A DNA stretch of 64,000 nt, from NCBI RefSeq assembly GCF_009834545.1, contig NZ_CP019427.1:682001-746000 (forward strand), written 5' to 3'. The position numbers and the translations under genes were made by a program. The DNA is from Pseudomonas sp. S04. Lineage in GTDB: Bacteria > Pseudomonadota > Gammaproteobacteria > Pseudomonadales > Pseudomonadaceae. Positions 1 through 9,669 of this stretch are shown here, one piece after another; the stretch's first letter is position 1, and every line of letters starts with the position of its first letter. The notes under the pieces were generated by a model, which did not search any database, had not been told where the DNA came from, and worked only from the letters and a program-made list of their open reading frames with translations.

Positions 1-337
1 CTTGGAACGGGTACAGGTTGACCGCCACCAGATCGATCGGCTTGATGCCGTGCTCGTTCATGATCGCGTCGTCGATACCGCGACGACCGAGGATCCCACC
101 GTGGATTTTCGGGTGCAGGGTCTTCACCCGACCGTCCATCATTTCGGCAAAACCGGTGTAATCCGCGACTTCCACAGCGGCTACGCCATTGTCCTGCAGC
201 AGCTTGAACGTCCCACCGGTGGAGAGGATCTCAACCCCAAGGGCTTCAAGCTCCTTGGCGAATTCGAGGATCCCGGTCTTGTCGGAAACGCTGATCAAGG
301 CGCGGCGGATCGGCAGGCGGGTAGTCTGGTCGGTCAT
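1..337 (-). CDS. purH: Bifunctional IMP synthesis protein PurH, N-terminal part (runs off the window)
   Basis: The minus strand reads [20 protein letters not shown], then the DKTGILEFA and LSTGGT motifs of the N-terminal IMP cyclohydrolase (MGS-like) domain, and [13 protein letters not shown] further on. The frame is open to the window edge, so only about 112 residues of a roughly 535-residue protein are present. PurH carries out the last two steps of IMP synthesis, AICAR formylation and FAICAR ring closure, in the cytoplasm. An in-frame ATG exists four codons upstream (base 349), but the MTDQ start is the usual one in the family as I recall it. purH lies just downstream of fis on the same strand, past a terminator-like hairpin, and the dusB-fis-purH order is typical of pseudomonads. 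Confidence 0.93.
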   Translation of the reverse strand, partial: MTDQTTRLPIRRALISVSDKTGILEFAKELEALGVEILSTGGTFKLLQDNGVAAVEVADYTGFAEMMDGRVKTLHPKIHGGILGRRGIDDAIMNEHGIKPIDLVAVNLYPFQ

Positions 338-368
338 CTCAATTTCCATCAAAAGCAAAGGAAGTCAG

Positions 369-402
369 CAAAAAAGGCGACCGGTTTTACGCGGGCGCCT
401 TT
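369..402 (-). terminator. Rho-independent terminator after fis
   Basis: The arms AAAGGCG (373-379) and CGCCTTT (396-402) form a hairpin. Read on the minus strand it is followed by a run of six or seven T residues. It lies 18 bases past the fis stop codon and before purH, so it should end or attenuate the dusB-fis transcript. Confidence 0.7.
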
Positions 403-419
403 CTGGTTTGATTAAATGC

Positions 420-740
420 TTACAGCAAATCGTACTGCTTGAGTTTCTTGCGCAGGGTGCCGCGGTTCAGTCCCAGCAGCTCACTGGCCTTGGTCTGGTT
501 ACCCTTGACGTAGTTCATCACGCTTTCGAGCAGGGGAGCCTCGACTTCGGAGAGCACCAGGTTGTACACATCCGTGACGGCAGCGCCCTCAAGGTGGGCG
601 AAATAATTGTGCAGCGCCTTCTCGACACTCCCGCGAAGGGTCTGGCCTTCTTCGCTCGGCGTATTGAGGTGCTGTTTCAAATTCACGTTGTCGCTCACGG
701 GTGTTGTTCCACTCACTAAAGTCTCGGTCATCATCGTCAT
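420..740 (-). CDS. fis: DNA-binding nucleoid protein Fis
   Basis: This 106-residue protein ends in the classic Fis helix-turn-helix, with [20 protein letters not shown] at the C-terminus; E. coli Fis is 98 residues. Fis bends DNA as a homodimer and controls rRNA promoters, recombination and growth-phase expression. Its start overlaps the dusB stop by 4 bases, so the two are translationally coupled, as in the enterobacterial dusB-fis operon. The N-terminal 20 residues are variable in the family. A terminator-like hairpin follows the gene. Confidence 0.97.
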   Translation of the reverse strand: MTMMTETLVSGTTPVSDNVNLKQHLNTPSEEGQTLRGSVEKALHNYFAHLEGAAVTDVYNLVLSEVEAPLLESVMNYVKGNQTKASELLGLNRGTLRKKLKQYDLL

Positions 741-1747
741 GCGGCCACCCCTTCTCCGTCCCCTGTCAGGCTCTTATAACGCTCGGCAAAAAACTCCCGG
801 ACGTTGGCGCATTGTGTTTCCGTTCCATCCAAACGATTGAAGTGGGCGCGAAATTCCCTGGCGCCCGGCAAGGTTGCGAGATACCAGCCGACATGCTTGC
901 GCGCAATGCGTACGCCCATGACGTCTCCATAAAAAGCATGGAGTGCGGCCAGATGCTCAAGCAGAATACGTTCCACTTCGCTCAGCTGCGGAGCCGGCAG
1001 TTTTTCGCCGGTACGCAGGAAATGCTCGATCTCACGAAAAATCCATGGCCGCCCCTGGGCAGCCCGGCCTATCAGCAGGCCATCGGCACCGGTCGCGTCA
1101 AGCACGTGCCGGGCCTTCTCGGGCGAGTCGATGTCGCCATTGGCGAACACCGGAATCGACACCGCCTGCTTGATCGCGGCAATGGTGTCGTACTCGGCGT
1201 CCCCGGTGTACAGGTCGGCACGGGTGCGCCCGTGCACCGCCAGCGCCGTGATCCCGGCCTGCTCGGCGATCTTCGCCACGGTCAGGCCGTTCTTGTTTGC
1301 CCGGTCCCAGCCGGTGCGGATCTTCAAGGTGACCGGCACATCAACCGCAGCCACCACGGCCTGCAGGATCTCGGTCACCAGTGCTTCATCTTTCAACAGG
1401 GCGGACCCGGCGGCCTTGTTGCAGACCTTCTTTGCCGGACAGCCCATGTTGATATCAATAATCTGTGCGCCCAGCTCGACGTTGGCCCGGGCCGCGTCCG
1501 CCAGCATCTGTGCATCACCACCGGCGATCTGTACCGAGCGAGGCTCGGGATCACCTTCGTGGACCATGCGCAGGCGCGACTTGCGGGTGTTCCACAAGCT
1601 CATGTCGCTGGTTACCATTTCCGAAACTACTAACCCTGCGCCCAGTCGCTTGCACAGCTGACGAAAGGGCTGGTCGGTGACGCCCGCCATCGGGGCGAGA
1701 ATCAAGCCGTTGTGCAATGTATATGGGCCGATGCGTACCGCCGACAT
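737..1747 (-). CDS. dusB: tRNA-dihydrouridine synthase B
   Basis: At 336 residues this has the usual Dus length. It is an FMN-dependent TIM-barrel enzyme that reduces specific uridines in the tRNA D-loop. The start [20 protein letters not shown], the catalytic-cysteine motif [18 protein letters not shown] (about residues 101-118) and the FMN-phosphate motif [14 protein letters not shown] are visible. A GGGAAG ribosome site precedes the ATG. It is the first gene of the dusB-fis unit; in other gammaproteobacteria its promoter drives fis. Confidence 0.97.
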   Translation of the reverse strand: MSAVRIGPYTLHNGLILAPMAGVTDQPFRQLCKRLGAGLVVSEMVTSDMSLWNTRKSRLRMVHEGDPEPRSVQIAGGDAQMLADAARANVELGAQIIDINMGCPAKKVCNKAAGSALLKDEALVTEILQAVVAAVDVPVTLKIRTGWDRANKNGLTVAKIAEQAGITALAVHGRTRADLYTGDAEYDTIAAIKQAVSIPVFANGDIDSPEKARHVLDATGADGLLIGRAAQGRPWIFREIEHFLRTGEKLPAPQLSEVERILLEHLAALHAFYGDVMGVRIARKHVGWYLATLPGAREFRAHFNRLDGTETQCANVREFFAERYKSLTGDGEGVAA

Positions 1748-1798
1748 AGGACTTCCCTGTTGTGGGGTCGGATCATGAGAGTTCGAAAAAGGGTTGGC

Positions 1799-1827
1799 AT
1801 GATACCCGCTCTCGATGACTGGTTAAA
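1799..1827 (-). promoter_or_regulatory. Candidate sigma70 promoter for dusB-fis
   Basis: On the minus strand a TATCAT -10 element (1804-1799) sits 17 bases from a weak TTTAAC -35 element (1827-1822), about 52 bases before the dusB start. The -10 matches consensus at five of six bases and the -35 at only three. The position suits the main dusB-fis promoter, which in enterobacteria is growth-rate controlled; this is inference. Confidence 0.4.
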
Positions 1828-1933
1828 GGCTGAATTGGATAAAATCTGAACAGTTACTTTGTTATTGCCAGTAGTTTGGTGCGCCTCGCCAGCCGTCAGA
1901 AAGCCACCGTCAAAGGCAGGACACTGAACCGAT

Positions 1934-3187
1934 TCACTCGGGCGAGTGAAAGCTGAGGCTGTAATTCACGGCCTTGGAGCCGGGGTCGAGGATGTCCAGG
2001 GCGATGTGGATCGGCGTTTGTGGCGGCATCTCCGCCAGGCCGGCAAGGTCGCCATTGAGGTATTCCCCCGGCTTGAATCGCCGACTGGCGATCAGGTGGC
2101 CGTTGAGGTCGGCAAATCGCAACTCCAGCAGCGGGAACGGCTGGGAGAACGGCGCACGGTTATAGATGATGGCGTCCACCACCAGGGCGCCGCTGAAGTC
2201 CGGGTGGCTGCGCACCACCAGGTTACTGCTCTTGATTTTGGCGATGTCGACCTTGGACGGCACATTGCAGCCAATCTGTGGGCACAGTTGCTGGAACCAG
2301 GGGCGGTACTGGTCCTGGCGGGCCAGTTCGTCGAAGTGGTAGGCGATGTACTGGCCGGCCAGGGCGCCGCCCGCCAGCAGCACCATCAAGCCCCAGAACA
2401 GGCGTCGGCCCCAGGGCGAGCGGCGCTTTTGCCAGTCCAGTTGCAACGGGTCGTCGACCAGGTCCTGCAGCACTTCATCATGGCGGGCGGACTCGTTGCG
2501 CGGGCGTTTCTTGCGCGGCGGTTCGATAACCTGGGGCTGATCTTCCAGCTCGTCGTCATCGGTGGCGGACAGCCGTTCGTGGCGCTGGTCCGGCCTGGCG
2601 TCCTCTTCCACAGGCTCAAGGCGCAGTTGCGGAGCCTCGGGTTCGTCGTCATCAAGATCGACCAGCGACAGCGAAGGCTCGGTGCGTGAGGAGGTGTGGG
2701 GTTCGTCGAGATCGTCGATCGAGACGTTGCCTGTTGCCGGGCTGTCGTCGTTGGTCAAGGCGCGTTCGGCGGCAGACTCGCTGAACAGGCTGTCGGACCA
2801 GGGTTCTTCGCTTTCGCCGCTGTCGCGCCGGGCACTGAGCGAGTCTTCCCGAGGCTTGCGCTCCTGGCCGAACTCCTTGGTCGGCTGGATTTCCCGCTGC
2901 TCCAGCCGGGCCAGTTCCTCGTCGAGGTCGAGGTGGTCCAGGTCAAGCTCGGCGGCGGTCCACTGCTTCTGGCTGATCGCTCGTTGCTCGGGAGCAGGTA
3001 TGACCGGCGGCGGGGTAAGCGGGGCTGCTTGCTGACCCTGGCGTTGCTCGAGCAACTGGCGGGCGGCGTTGAACACTTGCAGGCACGAGCCGCAACGAAC
3101 CACCCCGCGAGCCACGCTCAATTGAGTGTGGCTGACGCGAAAACTGGTCTGACAGTGCGGGCATTGAGTGACGAAGCTGTCGGTCAT
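1934..3187 (-). CDS. Zinc-ribbon and DUF3426 single-pass membrane protein
   Basis: A 417-residue protein. The N-terminus is an MJ0042-type zinc ribbon with two CxxC pairs (CPHC near residue 9, CGSC near residue 33). A long acidic, low-complexity, probably disordered region spans about residues 60-250. One transmembrane helix (FWGLMVLLAGGALAGQYIAY) follows, then a periplasmic DUF3426 domain of about 150 residues. The start MTDSFVTQCPHC is preceded by CCGGA and fits better than an upstream in-frame codon. It lies between prmA and dusB, as in other pseudomonads, but its function is unknown. The layout suggests a regulator or scaffold anchored in the inner membrane. Confidence 0.85.
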   Translation of the reverse strand: MTDSFVTQCPHCQTSFRVSHTQLSVARGVVRCGSCLQVFNAARQLLEQRQGQQAAPLTPPPVIPAPEQRAISQKQWTAAELDLDHLDLDEELARLEQREIQPTKEFGQERKPREDSLSARRDSGESEEPWSDSLFSESAAERALTNDDSPATGNVSIDDLDEPHTSSRTEPSLSLVDLDDDEPEAPQLRLEPVEEDARPDQRHERLSATDDDELEDQPQVIEPPRKKRPRNESARHDEVLQDLVDDPLQLDWQKRRSPWGRRLFWGLMVLLAGGALAGQYIAYHFDELARQDQYRPWFQQLCPQIGCNVPSKVDIAKIKSSNLVVRSHPDFSGALVVDAIIYNRAPFSQPFPLLELRFADLNGHLIASRRFKPGEYLNGDLAGLAEMPPQTPIHIALDILDPGSKAVNYSLSFHSPE

Positions 3188-3217
3188 GCGGCCATCCGGA
3201 GTCTGCAAGCGCTCATT

Positions 3218-4096
3218 CTAGCGCCGACGGCCGGTAATACGCACCCAGCCGTCGCGATTGGCGATCGGGTCGAGATCAAAGTCCTGGGCATAAGCACCAG
3301 CGACCTCGTCACCTTGCTCGGCAAGGATCCCCGACAGCGCCAGGCGTCCGCCGGACTTGACCAGGCTGGACAGTTGCGGTGCCAGTGAAACCAGGGGGCC
3401 GGCCAGAATGTTGGCGACCAGCACATCGGCCTGCACCGGTGGCAGATCTTGTGGCAGGTACAGTGGGAACAGCTCTTCGGCAATGTTGTTGCGCCCGGCG
3501 TTGTCGCGCGATGCTTCCAGCGCTTGCACGTCGATATCGGTGCCGACCGCTTGTTTCGCGCCGAGCAGCAGGGCGGCAATGGCCAGGATCCCCGAGCCGC
3601 AGCCGAAGTCCAGCACGTTGCAATCTTGCAGGTCCTGGCCGTCGAGCCACTCCAGGCACAGCGCGGTGGTCGGGTGAGTACCGGTGCCAAACGCCAGGCC
3701 CGGATCCAACAGCAGGTTTACCGCGTCGGGCTCGGGGGCGGCGTGCCAGCTTGGCACGATCCACAGGCGTTGGCCGAACTGCATCGGCTGGAAGCCATCC
3801 ATCCAGCTGCGTTCCCAGTCCTGGTCTTCGATCACTTCGCTGTGATGCTCGGGCAGCGGGCCGCCGGTCAGCAGCTGAAGGTGAGCCAGCACCGGGCCAG
3901 GCTCGGTGCCACCTTCAAACAGGGCCAGCAGGTGAGTGTGCGACCACAGCGGGGTGGTGTTCAGTTCCGGCTCGAAGATCGGCTGATCTTCGGCGTCCAT
4001 GAAGGTCACCGAGACGGCGCCCACTTCAAGGAAAGCGTCTTCGTAGGTTTCGGCTTGTTCTGGGCTGATGGCGAGACGGACTTGCAGCCAAGGCAT
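3218..4096 (-). CDS. prmA: Ribosomal protein L11 methyltransferase
   Basis: A 292-residue protein, matching the usual length (E. coli 293). It begins [10 protein letters not shown] and carries [12 protein letters not shown] and the SAM-binding motif [15 protein letters not shown], with the post-I motif VGTDID. PrmA trimethylates several residues of L11 using S-adenosylmethionine. The start at MPWLQ has an AAAGGTG ribosome site; a longer upstream reading frame has no support. It is the first gene of a same-strand run toward dusB-fis. Confidence 0.97.
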   Translation of the reverse strand: MPWLQVRLAISPEQAETYEDAFLEVGAVSVTFMDAEDQPIFEPELNTTPLWSHTHLLALFEGGTEPGPVLAHLQLLTGGPLPEHHSEVIEDQDWERSWMDGFQPMQFGQRLWIVPSWHAAPEPDAVNLLLDPGLAFGTGTHPTTALCLEWLDGQDLQDCNVLDFGCGSGILAIAALLLGAKQAVGTDIDVQALEASRDNAGRNNIAEELFPLYLPQDLPPVQADVLVANILAGPLVSLAPQLSSLVKSGGRLALSGILAEQGDEVAGAYAQDFDLDPIANRDGWVRITGRRR

Positions 4097-4487
4097 GGCG
4101 GGCACCTTTGAAAAATATTGATTGCAGCCTAGCGGTCTGCGAGAAGCCCGCAAGTTTACGCGAGCGCGAAGGTTTTGTGGGAGTGGGGTGTGAGCTGGGG
4201 CGAGGGAGCTTGCTTGCGTGGCGGCCTCTGGGGGGGTGTTGGATTAGGCGGAGTACATATCCATTTTTGCGGTAACGGCCACCTATGGTTCCGCTTTTAC
4301 AGCGGCTCACTTTTGGAGGAGCCCAAAAGTAAGCAAAAGGCTCTTGCCCCACCACTTGGCACCTCGCTTGGGCTCGGTGTGCCCTCACTCCGGCTTGAAT
4401 CCGTGGGCCGCCGCCACGCGCCATCCATGGCGCGGGGCGGCTAACCCGGCGTCCTGCCGGGTTACCCACGGCTTCAAGCCTGCGTTC

Positions 4488-4682
4488 GGCCAGCGTGGTT
4501 AACGGGGCGCCCAGGATCAAAAGCCAAAGCCAGAGCCAGAGCCAGAGCCAGATCAAAAGATTGCTGACTTCGTCAGCGTCTTGGGAAGTAGAAGCGACAC
4601 CGCGCATGCCCTAGCGATCAGGTCGGCTTTCAGGCCGCCTCGCTTTGTTTTTGATCCTGGGCGCCCGTTAACCACGCTGGCC
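4488..4682. repeat. Inner near-perfect inverted repeat
   Basis: Arm 4488-4522 and arm 4649-4682 are reverse complements except for one extra G. Both carry GGCCAGCGTGGTTAACGGG and CGCCCAGGATCAAAA. The 126-base centre contains the hexamer array and a GCTGACTTCGTCAGC hairpin near 4562-4576. It lies at the axis of the giant palindrome. Confidence 0.85.
4523..4552. repeat. Hexamer tandem repeat GCCAGA (five units)
   Basis: One GCCAAA unit is followed by four perfect GCCAGA units, close to the axis of the palindrome. Short arrays like this can vary in copy number by slippage. Confidence 0.85.
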
Positions 4683-4789
4683 GTACTCCGATATTGATTT
4701 GGGGGGTAAACCGGCAGGACGCCGGTTTAGCCGCACTGGGCCAGGGAGGGCCCATTGCGGCGGCCCCCCAAATCAATGTCGGAGTACGG
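4681..4789. repeat. Secondary inverted repeat with a central hairpin
   Basis: Arm 4681-4706 and arm 4764-4789 match as reverse complements at 25 of 26 positions (CCGTACTCCGA, then ATTGATTTGGGGGG). Between them is the hairpin AAACCGGC-AGGAC-GCCGGTTT. It overlaps the right-hand side of the giant palindrome. Confidence 0.85.
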
Positions 4790-5061
4790 GCATGCCGAGC
4801 CTAAGCGAGGCACCGAGTGGTGGGGTAAGAGCGTTTTGCTTACTTTTGCGCTGTTCAAAAGTGAGCCGCCGTCAGGCGGAACCATAGGAGGCCGTTACCG
4901 AAGAAATGGATATGTACTCGGACCAGGATCCAGCATCCTGGTCGGCCCAGAGGTCACTACGCAAGCAGGTGCAACGTCGCACCACAGTTGTGTAGATACC
5001 TATGCCCTGCGCGGGCAAGCGGAGCGCCGCCCGGCCCGCTCCCACAAGGTGGATGGTGCAG

Positions 5062-5090
5062 AAACAACAAAGCCGCCCGAAGGCGGCTTT
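5062..5090 (-). terminator. Rho-independent terminator of accBC
   Basis: The perfect 9-bp stem AAAGCCGCC (5069-5077) and GGCGGCTTT (5082-5090) with loop CGAA is followed on the minus strand by TTGTTGTTTC. It lies 21 bases past the accC stop. Confidence 0.85.
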
Positions 5091-5110
5091 GTCAGGTGCA
5101 GCTTCGAAGC

Positions 5111-6469
5111 TTAGTGCTTCTCGCCCGCCAGCTTGTGCTCGAGGTAGTGAATGTTCACGCCCCCTTTGCAGAAGCCTTCATCGCGGACCAGGTCGCGGTG
5201 CAGCGGGATGTTGGTCTTGATCCCGTCAACCACGATTTCGTCCAGCGCATTGCGCATGCGCGCCATGGCTTCGTCACGGGTTGCCCCGTAAGTGATCAGC
5301 TTGCCAATCAGCGAGTCGTAGTTCGGCGGAACGGCATAACCACTGTACAGGTGCGAATCGACGCGAACGCCGTTGCCGCCTGGCGCGTGGAAATGCTTGA
5401 CCGTGCCCGGGCTCGGCATGAAGGTTTTCGGGTCTTCGGCGTTGATCCGGCACTCCAGCGCGTGACCGCGGATGACCACGTCATCCTGGGTGAACGACAG
5501 CTTGTTGCCAGCGGCGATGCTCAGCATCTCCTTGACGATGTCGATACCGGTGACCATTTCCGAAACCGGGTGCTCAACCTGAACGCGGGTGTTCATTTCG
5601 ATGAAATAGAACGCGCCATTCTCGTACAGGAACTCGAAGGTGCCGGCGCCACGGTAGCCGATGTCGATGCACGCCTTGACGCAGCGGGCGAAGACTTCCT
5701 GGCGAGCCTTCTCGTCGATGCCCGGTGCCGGCGCTTCTTCGAGAACTTTCTGGTGGCGACGTTGCAGCGAGCAATCGCGGTCACCCAGGTGGATGGCGTG
5801 GCCCTGGCCATCGGAAAGCACCTGGACTTCCACGTGACGTGGGTTGGTCAGGAATTTTTCCAGATAGACCATCGGGTTGCCGAACGCCGCGCCTGCTTCG
5901 GAGCGGGTCAGTTGTGCCGAGGAGATCAGGTCTTCTTCTTTATGCACCACGCGCATGCCGCGACCACCGCCGCCGCCAGCGGCCTTGATGATCACCGGGT
6001 AGCCCACTTCGCGACCGATGCGCAGAGCGGTTTCTTCGTCTTCGGGCAGCGGGCCGTCGGAGCCTGGAACGGTGGGTACGCCGGCAGCGATCATGGCGTG
6101 CTTGGCCGAAACCTTGTCGCCCATCAGGCGGATGGTTTCAGCTTTCGGGCCGATGAAGGCAAAACCGGAGTTCTCCACCTGTTCGGCGAAGTCGGCGTTT
6201 TCCGCGAGGAACCCGTAGCCTGGGTGAATGGCGGTAGCGCCGGTCACTTCGGCTGCGGCGATGATTGCCGGGATGTGCAGGTAAGAGTGCGCGGCCGATG
6301 CCGGACCGATGCAAACGGATTCGTCTGCCAGGCCCAGGTGCATCAGCTCCTTGTCGGCCTTGGAGTAAACGGCGACGGTCTTGATACCCATCTCTTTGCA
6401 GGCGCGCAGGATCCGCAGGGCAATTTCACCGCGGTTGGCGATCAGGACTTTTTCCAACTTCGCAGTCAT
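5111..6469 (-). CDS. accC: Acetyl-CoA carboxylase, biotin carboxylase subunit
   Basis: A 452-residue ATP-grasp enzyme. It carboxylates the biotin on AccB with bicarbonate and ATP, the first half of malonyl-CoA formation for fatty-acid synthesis. It shows [18 protein letters not shown] at the N-terminus, the glycine-rich ATP loop [11 protein letters not shown] near residue 160, and the catalytic stretch [15 protein letters not shown]. The ATG at 6469 is preceded by GGAG at good spacing; an upstream TTG would overlap accB and is less likely. It follows accB by 17 bases and ends at a strong terminator. Confidence 0.97.
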   Translation of the reverse strand: MTAKLEKVLIANRGEIALRILRACKEMGIKTVAVYSKADKELMHLGLADESVCIGPASAAHSYLHIPAIIAAAEVTGATAIHPGYGFLAENADFAEQVENSGFAFIGPKAETIRLMGDKVSAKHAMIAAGVPTVPGSDGPLPEDEETALRIGREVGYPVIIKAAGGGGGRGMRVVHKEEDLISSAQLTRSEAGAAFGNPMVYLEKFLTNPRHVEVQVLSDGQGHAIHLGDRDCSLQRRHQKVLEEAPAPGIDEKARQEVFARCVKACIDIGYRGAGTFEFLYENGAFYFIEMNTRVQVEHPVSEMVTGIDIVKEMLSIAAGNKLSFTQDDVVIRGHALECRINAEDPKTFMPSPGTVKHFHAPGGNGVRVDSHLYSGYAVPPNYDSLIGKLITYGATRDEAMARMRNALDEIVVDGIKTNIPLHRDLVRDEGFCKGGVNIHYLEHKLAGEKH

Positions 6470-6486
6470 CAAAGGCACTCCGCGGT

Positions 6487-6948
6487 TCAAACGATGGTGA
6501 ACAGCGGTTGGTCGTACTCAACCGGCTGGCCGTCTTCAACGAGGATGGATTCGATCACACCGCTGGTTTCAGCTTCGATGTGGTTCATCATCTTCATGGC
6601 TTCGACGATGCACAGGGTGTCGCCTTTCTTCACGCTTTGGCCTACTTCAACGAAGGACGGCGAAGTCGGCGAAGACTTGCGATAGAAGGTACCTACCATT
6701 GGCGAGCGGGCCACGGTGCCGTTGAGCACGGGTGCGGCCGGAGCGGCAGGTGCAGCGGCAGCAGCAGGCGCTGCAGCAACCGGGGCGGCAACAGGTGCAG
6801 CCATTGGCGCCGGAGCGTAGTACTGCTGGGCTGGAGTCTTGCTGTGGCGGCTGATACGTACGGACTCTTCGCCTTCCTTGATCTCGAGCTCGTCGATGCC
6901 GGACTCTTCCAGCAGTTCGATCAGTTTCTTAACTTTACGGATATCCAT
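6487..6948 (-). CDS. accB: Acetyl-CoA carboxylase, biotin carboxyl carrier protein
   Basis: A 153-residue protein with a conserved N-terminus ([20 protein letters not shown]), an Ala/Pro-rich flexible linker (about residues 45-75), and a C-terminal biotinyl domain with [10 protein letters not shown]; biotin is attached to Lys119. It shuttles carboxybiotin between AccC and the AccAD transferase. It is the first gene of accBC, 48 bases downstream of aroQ on the same strand. Confidence 0.98.
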   Translation of the reverse strand: MDIRKVKKLIELLEESGIDELEIKEGEESVRISRHSKTPAQQYYAPAPMAAPVAAPVAAAPAAAAAPAAPAAPVLNGTVARSPMVGTFYRKSSPTSPSFVEVGQSVKKGDTLCIVEAMKMMNHIEAETSGVIESILVEDGQPVEYDQPLFTIV

Positions 6949-6996
6949 GAATCATCAACTCCCAAGGGTCGGTCAGGGGCGTTTAACGCTTGTTGT

Positions 6997-7449
6997 TCAA
7001 GCCGTTGCCGGTCTTTCAAGCTGTTCCAGGGCGGCCTCCAGGGCCAGTCGATAACCGCTGGCGCCAAGGCCGCAGATCACTCCCACCGCTACGTCGGAGA
7101 AGTAAGAGTGATGGCGGAAAGGTTCGCGTTTGTGCACGTTAGACAAATGCACTTCGATGAATGGGATGCTCACCGCCAGCAGCGCGTCACGTAATGCGAC
7201 ACTTGTATGCGTAAAAGCTGCTGGATTGATCAGGATGAAGTCCACGCCCTCGACACGAGCTGCGTGAATACGATCGATCAATTCATACTCGGCGTTGCTT
7301 TGCAGGTAGAGCAAATGATGGCCGGCGTTACGTGCCCGCTGTTCCAGGTCCTGATTGATCTGGGCCAGGGTCACAGCCCCGTAGACGCCCGGTTCACGGG
7401 TGCCGAGCAGGTTCAGGTTGGGGCCGTGCAGCACCAGTAGGGTCGCCAT
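6997..7449 (-). CDS. aroQ: 3-dehydroquinate dehydratase, type II
   Basis: A 150-residue flavodoxin-like enzyme of the shikimate pathway that converts 3-dehydroquinate to 3-dehydroshikimate. Visible motifs are [20 protein letters not shown] (catalytic Arg and Tyr loop), [17 protein letters not shown], and [19 protein letters not shown] with the catalytic histidine. The aroQ-accB-accC order is common in gammaproteobacteria. Confidence 0.97.
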   Translation of the reverse strand: MATLLVLHGPNLNLLGTREPGVYGAVTLAQINQDLEQRARNAGHHLLYLQSNAEYELIDRIHAARVEGVDFILINPAAFTHTSVALRDALLAVSIPFIEVHLSNVHKREPFRHHSYFSDVAVGVICGLGASGYRLALEAALEQLERPATA

Positions 7450-7655
7450 CTGCTGTTCCTTGTGATCTATGCGTAGTTATCAGAACCCGGCGACTATGCC
7501 GCAAAGCAAATATGACTGTCCAGTTCTCTGCAATAGCCAGCACGATTACCGATGATTGCGCGAAGTATATGACCAACTGATTAAATCTGGTCATTCAAGT
7601 TGGCTGCACGTTCGGCGAAGTCCCGGCGACAGGCGAAGCGCCTGCAACAGGTCGC

Positions 7656-9617
7656 TCAAACACGAAAGGCCTGCACTGCCGTATGCAGTTGCCCACCCAG
7701 CACCAACAGGTTCTCGCCCTGGCTGCGCCCTTGGCCAATGCGCAGCAGATTGTCCCCGCCCAGTTGATGAATGCGTTCGCTGTGATCACGGATTTCGCTG
7801 ACCGCGCCACTTTGCTGGGCCGTGACATCGGCGATGCGCACGGCGGTATCGGCGATGGTCTGGATCGCATCGACGATTTTATCCAGGGCGCCGTCAGCCG
7901 CCTGCGCCTGGCTGGCGGTGGCCTCGGCGTGCTCGACCTGGGCGCGCATGCCGTCCACCGACAAGCGCGCCGCCTGTTGCAAGCCGGCAATCAGGGTCTG
8001 GATTTCGGCGGTGGCGCCGGCGGTGCGTTGGGCCAGGGAGCGAACTTCCTCGGCGACCACTGCAAAACCACGGCCCATTTCCCCGGCGCGGGCGGCTTCG
8101 ATGGCGGCGTTCAGGGCCAGCAGGTTGGTCTGGTCGGCAATCGAGCGAATCACTGTCAGCACGCCGCCGATGGTCGCTGACTCCTCGGCCAGGTGCTCGA
8201 TCATCTGGGCATTGCCCTGGACCTCGTCGACCAACGCGTGCAGCCCGGTCAGGCTCATGCCGATCACCTGCTGCCCGTGGGCGACTGCCAGGCCCGCATG
8301 GCGACTGGCGTCGGCCGCCTGGCTGGCATCGCCGGCCACTTGCACGATAGTGGCTTCCAGCTCGCCCAGGGAGTCGCGGATCAGCGCGGTGTCGCCAGCC
8401 TGATGCTCGGCACCGCTGTGCAGTTCGTTGCTCAGTTCGGCCAGCACACGGCTGCTGCCGGCGACTTGTTCGGCGTTGCGCCGGATGGTGCCCACCAGAT
8501 CCACCAGGTAGGCGCGCAGGCGATTGAGCGATGCCTCGATGTCGTGCAGTTCACGGTTGGTCGCCCCCAAGTGGATGTCGGCGCTGAAATCCCCTTCGGC
8601 CCAGGTCGACAAGGCCGGTGCCAGGTTGCTCAGGACTCGTGCCAGGCGTCTTTGCAGAGTGTCGATCAGCAGGGCGATCAACAGAATCAGGCCGATCATC
8701 GCGCCCTGGAGCAAGCGCACTTCGCCTTGAATCTGCCCATGCTGAGCGCGCACCACGGGCTCCAGCCCGGCGATGGCCTGCTGCACGGCGTCGATTTTCA
8801 GGTGGGTGGCGGCGCTCAGTTCGCTGCGTTGGCGGATCTGTTCGCGGGTTCGGGCCAGTTCAGCCGGGTAGCGGGCGAGCAGGCTGGCCAATTCGCGCTT
8901 GTAGCCGGTGCCGGCATCTTCGGCGACCGTTTGTTCGTTGCCTTGCAGGCCCATCATCGCGGCGAAGTCGTCGCTGTTCGACGCCTGGCTGCTCGCCACG
9001 CCGAGCAATGGCAAGGCGTCGATCAGCTCGGCCTGGCTGCGGATGTTGGTCACTTCACGCTCGACATCGACCGCCAACTCACTGCGGCCACTGCTCACCA
9101 ATTTGTCCCGGGCCAGGGACAGCTTGCTCAGGTGTTGGGCCGCCGCCAGCAACGCCGGCAAGTAAGCGGCGGATTCCGGGCCGGGGCTGGCGGTGGCGTA
9201 CTGGCCGAGTTGCTCCAGGCTGGCCCCCAGTTCGCGTTCCGCTTGCAGCAGCAGCGCTTGTGGATCGCCAGCCAGCTTGCCCGCCGCCAGCAGCTCGGTG
9301 TTGCTGAACACCTCGAGGCTGGCCAGGCTTGGGCGCAGGCTTTGCGCCAGCTCGGGGGGCATTTCATCCAGGCCTTGTTGCAGCGCGGCAATCGCCTGGG
9401 TGGCGCTGCTCAGGCGCAAGGCGTCGCCGCTTTGCAGGTAGTCTTCGATCTTGCGTGCCACTTGGTTCTGGAACTGCTGGGAGAGTCCCAGGTAACGCTC
9501 CATCAACAGATAAGGACGTTCCAGGGCTTTTTGCGACCACCACAAAGTGGTGCCGAGTGCGAGGCACACCGCCACTAACAGCAGGGTATTGAGATTGGTC
9601 AGCCACTTCAGGCGCAT
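7656..9617 (-). CDS. Methyl-accepting chemotaxis protein (CtpL-like)
   Basis: A 653-residue receptor. It has a transmembrane helix at about residues 7-27, a helical periplasmic sensor to about 300, a second helix ([17 protein letters not shown]), a HAMP-like segment and a cytoplasmic signalling domain with the conserved tip [20 protein letters not shown]. It clusters sensory input to CheA/CheW. In PAO1 the gene at this position between aroQ and gcbA is CtpL (PA4844), a receptor linked to phosphate taxis; the symbol is withheld because the sensor domain cannot be compared here. No CheR-tethering pentapeptide is visible at the C-terminus. Confidence 0.85.
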   Translation of the reverse strand: MRLKWLTNLNTLLLVAVCLALGTTLWWSQKALERPYLLMERYLGLSQQFQNQVARKIEDYLQSGDALRLSSATQAIAALQQGLDEMPPELAQSLRPSLASLEVFSNTELLAAGKLAGDPQALLLQAERELGASLEQLGQYATASPGPESAAYLPALLAAAQHLSKLSLARDKLVSSGRSELAVDVEREVTNIRSQAELIDALPLLGVASSQASNSDDFAAMMGLQGNEQTVAEDAGTGYKRELASLLARYPAELARTREQIRQRSELSAATHLKIDAVQQAIAGLEPVVRAQHGQIQGEVRLLQGAMIGLILLIALLIDTLQRRLARVLSNLAPALSTWAEGDFSADIHLGATNRELHDIEASLNRLRAYLVDLVGTIRRNAEQVAGSSRVLAELSNELHSGAEHQAGDTALIRDSLGELEATIVQVAGDASQAADASRHAGLAVAHGQQVIGMSLTGLHALVDEVQGNAQMIEHLAEESATIGGVLTVIRSIADQTNLLALNAAIEAARAGEMGRGFAVVAEEVRSLAQRTAGATAEIQTLIAGLQQAARLSVDGMRAQVEHAEATASQAQAADGALDKIVDAIQTIADTAVRIADVTAQQSGAVSEIRDHSERIHQLGGDNLLRIGQGRSQGENLLVLGGQLHTAVQAFRV

Positions 9618-9669
9618 CAGGTTTCTACCGACGACAGAATGGTAAGCGCCCGAAGTTATTGCGTTCGTA

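Larger units (their letters stand above)
4249..4922. repeat. Giant imperfect palindrome (outer arms 4249-4394 and 4780-4922)
   Basis: The reverse complement of 4780-4922 aligns base by base with 4249-4394 at roughly 80 to 85 percent by eye. Shared blocks include GAGTACATATCCATTT, GGTAACGGCC, CTATGGTTCCGC, GGCTCACTTTTG and CAAAAGTAAGCAAAA. Nested inside are further inverted repeats and mirror-image hairpins: AACCCGGCGTCCTGCCGGGTT (about 4443-4463) matches the complement of the hairpin at about 4708-4728. There is no transposase. It is probably a non-coding repeat element dispersed in pseudomonad genomes; I vaguely recall similar sequences being over-annotated as short hypothetical proteins. 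Confidence 0.8.
4097..5110. other. 1-kb gene-free region with a nested giant palindrome
   Basis: No credible gene lies here: short open frames on both strands have no family features and simply read through repeats. Almost the whole stretch is made of inverted repeats, itemised in separate entries, followed by a REP-like stretch near 4990-5050 and the accC terminator. Confidence 0.8.

Noticed and set aside
4026..5114. Open frames of 89-193 codons across the prmA-accC gap
   Set aside because: They translate through inverted repeats and the hexamer array, giving low-complexity stretches (LWLWLW), and have no family features or proper ribosome sites.
4988..6685. 565-codon plus-strand frame over accC and accB
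   Set aside because: It is the antisense of well-supported accC and accB; high GC causes long shadow frames.
7630..7644. CAGGCG-AAG-CGCCTG hairpin past the chemoreceptor stop as a terminator
   Set aside because: Short stem, no T-run on the minus strand.
8193..9578. 461-codon plus-strand frame over the chemoreceptor
   Set aside because: Antisense shadow of a clear MCP.
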